In this document: piece after piece, positions 43,601 to 55,600 of the stretch
Layout of the letters: each line of letters starts with the position of its first letter
Numbering within the stretch: the first letter of the stretch is position 1
DNA from: Parelaphostrongylus tenuis
Lineage: Eukaryota > Nematoda > Chromadorea > Rhabditida > Metastrongylidae
Assembly: GCA_019055375.1 (NCBI GenBank)
Contig: JAHQIW010000160.1
Span: 62,001 to 126,000, forward strand
Reading direction: 5' to 3'
Length of the DNA stretch: 64,000 bases
Notes under the pieces: generated by a model
Database searches by the model: none
Told to the model about the DNA's origin: nothing
What the model saw: the letters and a program-made list of their open reading frames with translations, nothing else
Made by a program: the position numbers and the translations under genes

Positions 43601-46600
43601 GCGCAAGCATAAAAAGTGAAAATTCGGAAATAATACTTAGTAAATTTGGTATCCAAGATAACAATATCACTATCCAATGCTAAAATATCACTACAGAGAA
43701 TCCTCTAAAGATTTTTATGCGTTTTTTTTTTGGTTGAAGGAACGTCATTTGTTGAGAAATAAACTGTTTTTCAACACGAGAAACCACACCTTTTCAAAAC
43801 GAACACATTTCCAGCAATTATTTAACATTTGCTTTTTCTTGTTCATGTTTTTGTAGTCGTTCGATAGCATGAAAATGCCGATTCTTATGTTATGCTTGGT
43901 CTGTGGTTCAACTCCCATACAACATTTTCCTAACCAGTAAAATAGAAGGTCCTGCAGTCGAATTTCATTTTTTGGACTTCACAGCGCAAATTTTCACTGT
44001 TATATAGTAATATTCTAAATTGGATTAAATAGAATAATATTGAAGGGACACATGAGAACATAGTTTCAGTGGGAAAGCCGTCCAGCTTTTTTTATAGGGC
44101 CTAGTAATCCCTACGAACTGAATGGAATGCAGTAGCATTGTGTGAACGTGTTCGTATTTTCTCTACTTTTCCACTCAGCATAGCTTTTTTCAGCAGACTA
44201 CTAGTAATCATTCAGCAGCTCGAAAACTGGAAAATTTAGTATTGAACCTTGTTTACGAGGAGAGTTTTACATTAGGTCTTACTAGCAAAAAAAGGAAGAC
44301 TTTCTGCTCAAGAACGCATGTGGCGCAGTGGTTAGAGGCGTTATGCATTGTGCACGAAGTCATTTGTTGGGTGTGGCGTTCATAGCTCACCAAGCTTTCC
44401 ATTCCATCGGATCGGTAAATTTGTGCCATATTTGCCTAGGAGCATAAGCAGCACTGGCTCAATATCTCTGTGGCCACAGCGAATAACTTTAAAGGCCAGA
44501 TATGCACATAATCACCTCAAACGAGTATGTAATTTGAAGACAAGTGCATAGCGCTCCCTCAGAAATTCATCGACGCCAGCTTTATACTTCTGATTTTTTA
44601 CACTAGGAGTGCGTTGTCTCGCCTCCACTACAAGCGTTTCCCAATCTCACGTTTTCAATTTCCAAGCTTACTTCATCGGCAGAAGAGTTCTACAAGCAAA
44701 TTTTATTGTAAGGGATGCCTATGTCCCAAAACTTCCTACCTTTCAAAAAGCTGCTTATCTGGGAACGCAAAGCCTTTTAGCCGTGTTTTCAATCTATGTC
44801 AAAGGTTTTGCAAACGCAGATCTAAAAGCCCATTTTCTGCATTTTCGTCACCAAAACTTCACATATTTCTTTGATGTCAAAAAGTTTTGTTGATAACATT
44901 TACTGAACAGTCAACAACTTGCGTAGAACAATTTACTTTGGAAGTCAATACCTGTCTTTAGCAATTTGCAACAATTTCTTGCACATTCACAATATTTTGG
45001 CAGCATAATATATTTGCTAATATACAGTAATCACACAATCAACAATATTCATATAAGCTGAATAAATTAGTTCAGCAAGAACTGAGTCTAGGCGTTTATT
45101 GTAACGCTGATGAGCGGAAATGAAACAATCTAAACAAAAGGCGTTTTGTATTGACTGCACCTAGTATTTACTTTACGAGTATGATTTGCAACATATGCAG
45201 AACCTAAAACAGTGGTCATCTTTCTATAGCACTCAACACAACGTTTACGATTGCAGTGGCTCCACTTGATATACCCAACTTTGCCTGCACTTAGCAGAAG
45301 ATTCACGACACCTTTTCGTAAAGAATGTGCAAATGGAGTTCAAATATTATTGATGTTAAGAACCCTTTACTAAGAACGTTGATGGCCATTCTTACAGCAC
45401 TAATCTATAGTCTTTTTCCAACCAGTTATCATTTATTCGTCATAGATATTTGCCTGCCCTCCAACCACCTCGTAATGATTGGTCGAGGACAGTTCATGAA
45501 AGTTGGCCAACTCGTTACATGTGAGCATTAGGTCGCTTTGAACACCTGCTTGTCGTCATTAAAGGGTAGGATTTTGGGTGAGAAAGCTTTACTTGACCCA
45601 GTGTCTATGACAAATGTATTGTCTTTCATGCTATCATCAGTCTCATCACCGATCACCCCTTCGGCATTGTTTGTTAGCATGCTACCACGCAAGGTCTGTA
45701 AGTCTTCACCTAGAGACATCCCTCTCATGCAAAGTATTTATTTGGGTGTACTTTTCCATGCAATTTATACCTAACAGTTTTACATTGTCTACAAGAAGTT
45801 TGTCATCTACAAAACATTTCTCTAACTGCCTATCATAATAACGAGCAATATACAATAATTAACACAATGCACTTCTATTTTCTGGAGTATCATTGATCAG
45901 CATAAGTTTCACAAATGCGATGTAATCAAACTCCGTGAACCTCACACAAATACCAATCCACCACATGATCTGAGTCTGATACATGAGCCATAGAAATCCA
46001 TTTTTCTGTTAGAGTATTTCCCTTCAGTTGGATGTGACTAACTGCTTCACAAACTCTGCCTTGATAAATGGTTTTCATAACGCAATACAAGATGGTAAAA
46101 GCACTAATGACTCTCAAAGGATAGAATAAAGTAAATTTTGTGTTCTATAATGGTCACACCCCTAAAATACACTGATAATGTAGCCAAAAAATTGGGAAGA
46201 GTTAGTGGTATCGCATGCAGTGTGCGACATCATTTTTGGTAAACTATCCATTCCCCTGTAACTTACCACCACAATGATTATTTTGAGGTATAAGTCATAA
46301 GATTCTACCAGAACTGGGATATTTATCTCCTAATAATTAACTACCAGAATTTTTATCAGTGAACAAAAAAATTCCCCATTTCAAGGAGAATATCCCTTAT
46401 ACTGAGTACCGCTCCAATCGCACCTCATGTTTATTCATTTCAATCAATGTCAATTATTTGACCTCGCTAAAGCAGCAACGCAACTCTGATAACTAATTCT
46501 TATCGTGTAAATAAAACTACTTATTTGATAATAGTTCTTACTATTGTACATTGAGCAATAAAGTTCAGAGGACGATTAGTCGCATTGGTTGCTTATAGCA

Positions 46601-49600
46601 ATTCTCTGCCGGGTTTTGGAAATCGTTCAGATAATCTTATAACTTCCAGAAAAGAACTTTGTGAGATTGGCCGACATGTTCCCAAGGATGTGGGCATCAT
46701 CCGCTTTTAAAGGTGGCAATACTCCGGCTGCAAAATATATGAACTACACACACTATAAGAGTAATAATCTTCAGTGGATCATTACTCAACGTGTAAGGAA
46801 CAACTTTTATTTACTAACCGTGGAGTGATACATGTTTGGCGACGCTACCATTAATTGTAGGGATAAAGTTGTAGGGGTAAACCTAAAAGCATGCGCTATT
46901 GATGAAGCGTTAACAACGAAGCGAGTACTCGAAATGCCGTACCAGACCTTTTAAAAAACCTAAATGTTCTCTCAGACTATACCAAACTCCTATTCATTAT
47001 TACATCGAATTTTTTGGCAATCCCATTAAGCTATTGATTCATGAAATCGACAAAGATACATTGCGGTGCACCGTTTGTATCCAATTGAAATCGTTTTATG
47101 TCATCCTCAACTCATCCAACTATGTAACCTTTGTATTACTATCAGTGACAGTTATCGATGGAATATCCGGGAGACGGTCCTTTACTTGTACACTGGCTAG
47201 CAAAATAATGTAGTGAAAATTATGATATAAATGAGAGCCCCCTTTATCACCTATCACTCATCACCTTAATTTCAACGTTTTTGAGTTGTAAAAAAATCGA
47301 TTGTATCAAATTCCTACAGCTGTGGTGAGGGATAAGCAGCAGTGGCTGAGTAAAAATGGGAGCAGTTCTATGCTATATCATAAATTATGCTCACAAATTC
47401 ACCTTTTTGCGAGATTTTCAGATAGAATGTCATTTTACCGCTTTTGGATTTATCATATAATGAGTATGCGCACCGTCCACGGAACTCGATAAAAGGGCCC
47501 GGTGTACTAATTCTTTGATTATCGGCTGATTGTTTAGTATTATCGTGATTTTTCAAAATCTGTTCAAAATCCACAAGTTCTTCATAATTCTTTATGCTCG
47601 TGATCCCATGCTTTCAAAACATAAAATTCTCAAATTTTGAAATAAAGACCTTCTTCCACCAACTAACCACACTGTTGCACAATTCGGCAAAGTTGCTTAT
47701 TTCGAACAAGCAAAATCGCGGTAGTTGGCTTTCAGTTTTGACAACCAATTCTCCCATGCAATAACCAAAAGTAGCCATATAAGTCAAGTTGCTAGGTCTC
47801 TCCAACAATTTCCCTTCACACCACGTTCTTTCTCTGTTACGGTGACCCATAAAGGCTCCTCTCGTGGACGAGCGGCACTATAGAATCTGTGTTCTGTGAG
47901 CTGTCGAGAGACTATAGAAGTTTAGTGAAAGTTGTGCGCTGCGCGGAAGGACACCGACTAGCATTGGCGTACAAAACTGTGCACACCGTCTGATAGGAGA
48001 CATACGTACGAACAAAACGTTATACCTTGCTGCAAGTGGCTTAACAGCAGTACTTCAAGTTAAGTATTTCCTAAGCTGCTTCAAGATTTTTGGCACTTCT
48101 CCGTTATCTCCACCCTTTACAGCCCTTGAAAAAAGCGTCCTTTTTGTTCTTCTTCTAAAGTATCAGCAGTCATTCAATAGCTCAAATTACATTTTTCGAC
48201 AGCACAAATCTTGACGATTTGGGCTTCACAAATTTGGTGACGGAAAGCGCGGTGGTTTGGTGCCATTATTGCGAAATCCTATGCTGAGCGCTGCTAATCG
48301 GTCCTAGTTCCGCTTTCTCATGAGCATTTTCTTGTAAAGCAGCTTCCCCATTTGATCTCCTCAAATAAGGAACTTACGTGGGAGGGAGATTCCAAAAAGT
48401 CACGTAGGGTTGACGCTTTGAAAAACTTTGAAGGGCAACTCACCTCCCCACTCATCTGTTCCTCGATTTTGACAGAAAAAGGCGTGAAATGTTTCTTTAC
48501 AATGAAGGCTCATTTGTTCATTCGTCCTTTCATGTTCGTACAAAGTCTTTGCTCTAGCTTATTGTTAGATTGGTAATTACGTGGTTTCGTGTACTCAAAC
48601 CCAAAGCTGCTTTTTTAGATGCTTCGCAAAACGTACAAATTGGCATTTGAGGGTATTATAATTACCGGATGGTCAAGGTGAGTTTGCTTAGACCCAACCA
48701 GCCGGTCATCCACAAAACATCTCTGAGCGATACTGTTAAATTTCCGTATTCTCCAAATAGAACACAAAAGTAAAAAACAAAAATATCATCTACTATTTTA
48801 GAATTGCCGGTTTTCTAAAGTTATCTTAAACATTCAAGGATAGACTTGATCTATGGCATTTTCAATAACAAATCTCTGACGTCTTTGTTCTTAGGTTTTC
48901 GTCAACATCAATTAAAATTCCGTGTGTAAAATTTTTCTCTTAACACTTTTAAACTCTTTCTATGCCTGTTGTATCGCACAATGTAGAAAAATTGTAGTGT
49001 TTTTGTATAGGACTGCATGTAAATGTCAATGACTCTCGATTGATAAGACGCTTCCATTGCTTAACAAATTTTTCAAGCCTTTAGCTCAGCTCCAAATTTA
49101 ATTACTTTTCACCATTTCCCTGCTTTTCAATCTTCATAAAGTCTTTTTGATAGCTTTCCTCCAGAGAATTGGTACGTCCATTTCTTTGGTGGTACAGATG
49201 CCGCATTAGCACTTTACGATTGAGATGAGTTTGATGAGGATCAAGTTAGCTAGGAAGGCCTTGAAACTAATGGGTTACTCATACGCAATCGTTGATTGGT
49301 GTCTCTGCACAAAATAATTTTGCTCGATAGATATAATTCACTTTGGAAATGACTCAATACTACTTTTTTGAGATTCCTTCAGACAAATGGATAAGTTTTT
49401 GTTCAGATATGATCACATGGCAAGATTGTGTGAAATTTTGCCGGTAGGAACGCCGTCAATGGTGCTGAACACGCAGATCGCCCTCATCGGTGCTCATAAA
49501 ACTTTTGAAAACGCTTCAATAATGGTATAACTCATCTCTAATTCGTAATTTTGATATAAGCAATTGATATTATTTAATAGATGGATAGGCGCAGTAGACC

Positions 49601-52600
49601 GCATACAAGTGCTCAGTACATATTCTTTTTGACTGCTCATGTTTTCGCGAAAATTAATCTTTCCTAACTTCAGCAGTTAATTTACATTCTTGCCAACGAT
49701 GATTAAGCTCACTTATTCTTGTAACATAAAAATCGGAGCCTTCACATCCGACGAACTCTTGAAGAGCATTTTGTGCATTCTGTTGATTATGAAAGCGCTT
49801 TACCGTCCAAAAAGTTGACGAGATGCTTGAAGGAATGGCACTCGGTGGACGCGAGTACGACGGACACGAAGGATGAAGCAAAACTTCGTAGCTCAGCTCG
49901 TTCAACTTTTGAAGCATTCGCTGTGCCGCATATGGCTGCCTGCTTGCTGGAATTGAAGCGTCATTGCTTTTGGACCGCAACATCTCGTGTAGTTTTGAGA
50001 GTATCAGCTTCGATGATTCCTTTTTCCATGACTTCTAACTGGGTTGGCATAGATATAGTGCGGTTTATCATTTTTGAAATGCATCTCTTTTATGGAACTT
50101 TTTGAAACACCGCTAGACTGTACGCCAGTAACTGCTACGCCTGGCCAAAATACTGAACTCATGGCTCTCAGCCGCCATTACTTTTGCACCAGCCTAAAAT
50201 ATGTGTAAAAATTTAGCAAGAGGAACGTCAGTAGCAGTAAAAAAATTGGGTAAAAAATGTGTATAAAAATTACATATAGCATGACCATACTTATCTAAGA
50301 ATTTAATCCAACATCATATTAATAGTCCAACAATGCATAAACCTTTCATTATTATTTGAGCCAACTTGTCTGTGGTCTAGTAAGGGCTCTTGTACAGCCC
50401 GATACACGTGTTTCGTCCTTAACGACTTGTCAGCCGGGCAGAATCCATCGTCTTTCGACCACATGACAAGTTGGCTCAAATAATAATGAAAAGATCTATT
50501 GAAATTTGAGCGTGCCTAAACGAAGCACTCGAAATAAAGGTATAATTATGATAAAAGTACCAGCATCGGGTGCGCAACACTCTGTGTTAGGTTGTGTTAG
50601 GTGAAGGTTTCACTTGACATGGAGTGCAAAGCCTTCGTCTTCGATGACTCTCTATAAGAATGTGAGGCTCCCGAGAGAACTGACTATAAAAGAGCGGAAG
50701 ACGATGGGTTCTGCCCGGCGGACGAGTTTGTAAAGACGAAACACGTGTATCGGGTTGTACAAGAGTCCTTACCAGACCACATGATAAGTTGGCTTAAATA
50801 ATAATGAAAGGATCTATTGAAATTTGAGCGTGCTCTGAACGAAGCACTCAAAATAAAGGTATAATGCATAAACCGTCATTACTTTTGCGCGAACCTATTG
50901 CAACTTGAAATCATATCTATAAAAGTTTTCTGTAGAGGACCTGATCGCGCAGAAATAAAGGATTAGGTGCAACGATGTCGGACTGAACACCAGGGAACGC
51001 CGCATTTAGCGCCGTATATGGTACCGAGAAAGAATTGATCCTCAAAACATGCAATAATAGTGGATCTGCCACAGTTGCATGCTTCCTAAAATCATTTAGT
51101 TCATAAGCATCGCTTCCTTTTTATCCTTAACAGGCCCTTATCGACCACACACGGTTGAAGCAATGTGAAAAAATCAATGCCGGCCTCGACAGTTTTATTC
51201 GTGTACATGCCGAGAGCAGGTTATGACAACGGCGAAATAGTGGTGTACATGAACTAGAAAGTAATTTTGCAACGATTACCGTACTTTATTCAGAATCATC
51301 ACCGTTAATTGCAGCGCTATGACTACATTCAAAAAAGTCGTGCAAAGTGGGAAACACGGTAGTGAGCGTCTGCCTTAGTTCACCGTGACAATCAGGACCA
51401 TTCATGGTAATGTCAAAGTCCCGCTCTCAATATTGACTTGAAGCTTTCCCCAGTGAAAAATATTACAAGAAAATAGACAGCATTACAGTTTAACTGTGGG
51501 GGAGTTAACATGATAAATAATTTAGCTTCTGACCTGATGATGAATAGGCAAGAGGCTTAAAGTATTTTCAAGAGTGTCGAGGTGGTGTAGATGACTTAGA
51601 GCATCCAGCTCCATTCCCCGCTGTTCGACTCAACATTTCTCCTATCTCAATGCAAGCGCTGAAAGCGGTTTCAAAACTCTCTCAGCGATTAAGGCATGTA
51701 GATGTTGCATTGAAGCATTGAAAGTGATCGGCGTCACCCCCACACGTATCATTTTTGAGATCTATTTTGGTCACAGAACATTTTCTGAACTTCTTCTTAT
51801 CGTTCTATAGCTTTTCAAAGCAAATGCTGTGGAGTTCGCCGTTCACTGAAGGGTGCTTTCCCAATAACTTCTCATCTTTGGTCTGAAGCGCCGATGAGGA
51901 GAAGGCTTGGCCCAGAAAATGTGGCTAGTAATGCATCCGTATGTACCTCCCTGATGCTCAAAGAAATTTGCGCGTTTGTTTAGTGTTTTCGCTGCTACTA
52001 TAGAATTCCCCATTTTTATTTCCGGACAAATTCTTTCCTGCCTTTTTTCAGGCAATTGCAAGAAAGGCCGAGTATGAAGCTTCTGAAATTCTAGGTTGCA
52101 ATGATAGTCATGAGAGACCCTTTGAAGTCCGAGTGGGATATTGTAAATTTCCAGGTACCATTTTTTTTCTTTATGAAAGGTCAGGGTTCTTTTCCTATTA
52201 ATACTGCAGATTATCATTCTATACGCTTTTTTTTGTTTTTTCTTTTTTGTTTTTCTAGCCCGACAGCAGCTCAGAAATGCTTCATATAATCTTTAGTATT
52301 GAAGTAGTCACTGTCATCTAATACAGTTATCAAGACTGGAATAAGTAACACAATCGTTAGAGGTACCTACAATACACATGGACCAATGATGATTTAATAA
52401 TTTATTATCAGCCTTCCATCCTTGTGAGGTCGGGGGGCATGAAAACGGAATAACATATCGCCGGAACCGTGTCTATTAGTTTATTGCCTCCCTTCTTTCG
52501 GTCTGCCATGCTGGACATCTTGTATGCACCGATTCTCATAATCTTAAACTTGGGTAATCAACTTCTTATAAATAATGATAACACAACAATGAGAAGCGCC

Positions 52601-55600
52601 TAGAGATCAAAACGTTCATGTACAATACATGTCAATTGACAGATCAAATATAAATGGCGAAGTGTACTTACAAGAACATATATGATTCATTAGATCCGTA
52701 GCCTATCTTGAAGAGGGGACCTTTCATGCAGCTATTACACATGATAGGAGAAAGGTAACAGCTAGAGTCTACTTCATTGAAAGAAGTTGTAATATGTTGG
52801 GAACAATGTGTGGATATATTTCATAATTATTATCTAAGCCAGCATGTCATGTGGTCTATTAATGGACTCTTGGACAGCCCGATACACGTGTTTCGACTCT
52901 ACAGTCTCGTCAGTCAGACAGAACCCTTCGTCTTTACCCAATCCTCTCGGGAGTCCCTACTCTCCTTACCACCAGAGAAATCGACTGCACATTACTGTCT
53001 ACTTGGTGATAGTTTCACTTGACAGACAGTTTAAAATGTTCTTCGTCACTTCCCTTTTTATAGGGAAAGTAGGGGCTCTTGAGACAATTGGCTAAACACG
53101 AAGGATTGTGCCCGACTGACGAGACTGTAAGGTCGAAACACGTGTATCGGGCTGTACAAAGCCCATTAGCGGACCACATGACATGTTGGCTTAGATATTA
53201 ACTAAGAGATACATTAAAATTTGAGCGTGGTTTCAAGAAAACACTTGAAACGAAAAGGTATATATAGATGGAATGTCACTATGCAGTTGACATAATGCGA
53301 AACGCTCGCAGAGTTGCCGCAAAATGTCATTTTATTGTGCTTTGCTAGTAGAACCTATGGAAAAAGGCAAATATAGACTGAAAAACTGTAAGTTGCAGTA
53401 AATGTAGACAAATTACCTGCAACTATTGTTTTTTAAAAAACTTCAGAGGGTATAAACCACCTATGCTAACGAATTCCCAATTTATTGCAATAAGCATTCG
53501 CCCTGGCTTGATTGGACCGATGCGGGATTGAACCATGGAAATGCGCATACTAAGCGTCGTTCCCACCATTGCGATATCCGCGCAGTTAATAATGTTATTA
53601 CCACTCTGAAAATATGCTTTTCCACGTATTATATCTACCTAGTATCGCTCTCTATCGTTTTTATATCTATGTCAGTGATCTGATCCTCATTTCCTCACTT
53701 TTCCTCTTTCCAGTTTTTCCAAGTTCATAACTTACTTGTAGTGGATAGAAAAAAATTGCTTGAACGCTAAAGTTGTTGCGTGAAGTTTCAGGCGTTAAAG
53801 TGTACAGGATGCTCCATGTTTTTTGGAAAGACAATGAAAAGGATTTTGAAGATTATATTCAAAAAGACCAGAACGTTTTAGGCTGGTTGTCACCATATAA
53901 CATTCGTCATAACGTTTCACAAAGATGGTGAGCGATTGCATTCAGAATACTGTCTAGACTTTTGATCCACACAGACAACGAGTTGACCATACTATTTGTC
54001 ACCTACCTTTTCAGTAAAGTTAGAAGGAATTAGTCAAAAAGGGAGCTTTTTTGTGATCGAAATCTTAGACAAACTTGCTTTTTCATACATGAATCACTAC
54101 TAAATTTCTGGATGATTAATGCTCTGCTTGAGCGTGAAGAGTGGTGATGTTGAAATCATCTTCAGTGGATTACAAGTGGAAACTAATCTTATACTCACGA
54201 ACTTACCGACCCAGAGGCGTGGTGGATGGCGGCTGAACAAAACTTAGCCTCCTATATTGTTTGTATTTTTAATATGTGTACTTTTCACCATGCAAATTAA
54301 TAAATTTTATTTAGGTACCTCTTTGAAATTGAAGACAGTTTGAATTCATATAGGTCCCGTTTGCCACCATTGGCGGAGTCTTTGGAGTAAGAAAAGTTTC
54401 AGATTAGCGTAACCCTGATCTTTTCTAAGTTTCTTTACAAATTATCATTACTAAGCAAAGGTTGAAAGCTTTTCATTTGACTTAATAGATTTTTTACCTG
54501 ATTTTCTTGAAAGTTGTTGATTATTTGCGGACCTTGATCAACAAAAAATCCTAAAAAAATGTTGTGGACAAAAATGTGCTCAACACTTTTCAGAGCAGAC
54601 AGACTGTACAGTATCTCTCATTATTACACTATTTCATTTCTTCATCCTAAATTTTAATCTCTCTCTCTCTCATTGCCAATTCTTCCACTCAACATTTTTA
54701 TTGAGGACGCAGGTTATAGACGAAAGGATGTGATGCGCTAAGCAGGCACGGGTCTGAGCCTCCTCCGTCCCCAACCTCTGCGGCAATCAATAACGAACGT
54801 CCCAACGTGGCTACCCTCTAGATTGTAAAGATACGTAATAGACCTATAGCGTTCATAAAGAAGACGAAAAACGAAGCAAATACTAGAAGAACTGAGATCA
54901 GCGTAGTGAAAGGAGTGTGATACGAATCGATAAAGTGGTAAAGTGAGGTGATATTGGTCTCGCTATATCAACGATACCAACTGCTAGTTCTTTTGGTGTG
55001 GTGCCTTATGCTCCCTTTCAAACTTTGAAGCGGTTGTTCACAAAGTAAAAGATTGGAATTACAACAATCTTGTGGTTAGGTTAATACGACTCACTTCATG
55101 ATCACTAAGCTCATATGTGATATAAGGATGGAATATCGCAAATTTCGGCTCTGGTCAAAAGTGTGTGCATTTGATTCCATTAGTTGCTTCGAGAAAGTTG
55201 GTCGAATGTGTATCAAACCCGAATATTATGAAAAATTTCTTCTCAATTCTAAAGTGCTTCAAAACGCTATGTATTTATGTTTTTCATAGAAAAAATATTT
55301 ATATGATGGTTTTCGTAGGACATTGAACATCGCGGCTTTTGTATCCGAAAAACGCCAATTTTCTGAAATTTGCTTGTTTTTAAGTTGAATTTGGCAATTC
55401 ACGTGATATTTTGACGGTGCAATGTCGGGAGAGTACACGGGTAGAAAAATAACTTACAAAACCTCCCAACTCGGCTCTTTTATGACGTTTTTGGTCGTTT
55501 TCATTGAGTCGAGCGTTGTTGTGCAAGAAAACTGCAAAAGTTGGCAATTTTGGCTCTTAGTATGATTTTCGCTATGACGACATAAGTGGCCTTGGTATCG

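Larger units (their letters stand above)
43120..46649. other. Hexosaminidase intron 8
   Basis: Dispersed repeats (43500-44280), SINE S1 (44312-44605) and an unidentified degenerate minus-strand coding-like stretch (45180-46120). No exon of the host gene seen. Confidence 0.5.
50341..50875. repeat. Palindromic family-A ribozyme element, nested
   Basis: Left CATTATTATTTGAGCCAACT...GGTCTAGTAAGGGCTCTTGT pairs with right ACAAGAGTCCTTACCAGACC...AAGTTGGCTTAAATAATAAT. A smaller hairpin, 50344-50490, is formed because the same arm end (CATGACAAGTTGGCTCAAAT) also occurs at about 50461. The family-A tail AAATTTGAGCGTG...GCACTC(G/A)AAATAAAGG occurs twice (50505 and 50817). Confidence 0.8.
52826..53205. 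repeat. Palindromic family-A ribozyme element, best-preserved copy
   Basis: The left end AATTATTATCTAAGCCAGCA TGTCATGTGGTC and right end GACCACATGACATGTTGGCT TAGATATTAA are complementary. Inward, both arms carry GAC(T/A)GGGCTGTC-type stems and an intact family-A hammerhead. The centre (about 52950-53090) includes GTAGGGACTCCCGAGAG-like complementary parts. The tail AAATTTGAGCGTGGTTTCAA follows at 53216. In hexosaminidase intron 12. Confidence 0.85.

Noticed and set aside
44609..44893. Two overlapping plus-strand reading frames of 86-94 codons
   Set aside because: No domain, no splice logic with neighbouring exons, immediately after a SINE. Treated as chance.
46880..46940. CTATTGATGAAGCGTTAACAACGAAG, hammerhead-like text after an AGGGGTAAACC box
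   Set aside because: The box recalls family C, but UUGAUGA, stem II and stem I do not fold properly. At most a very old relic.
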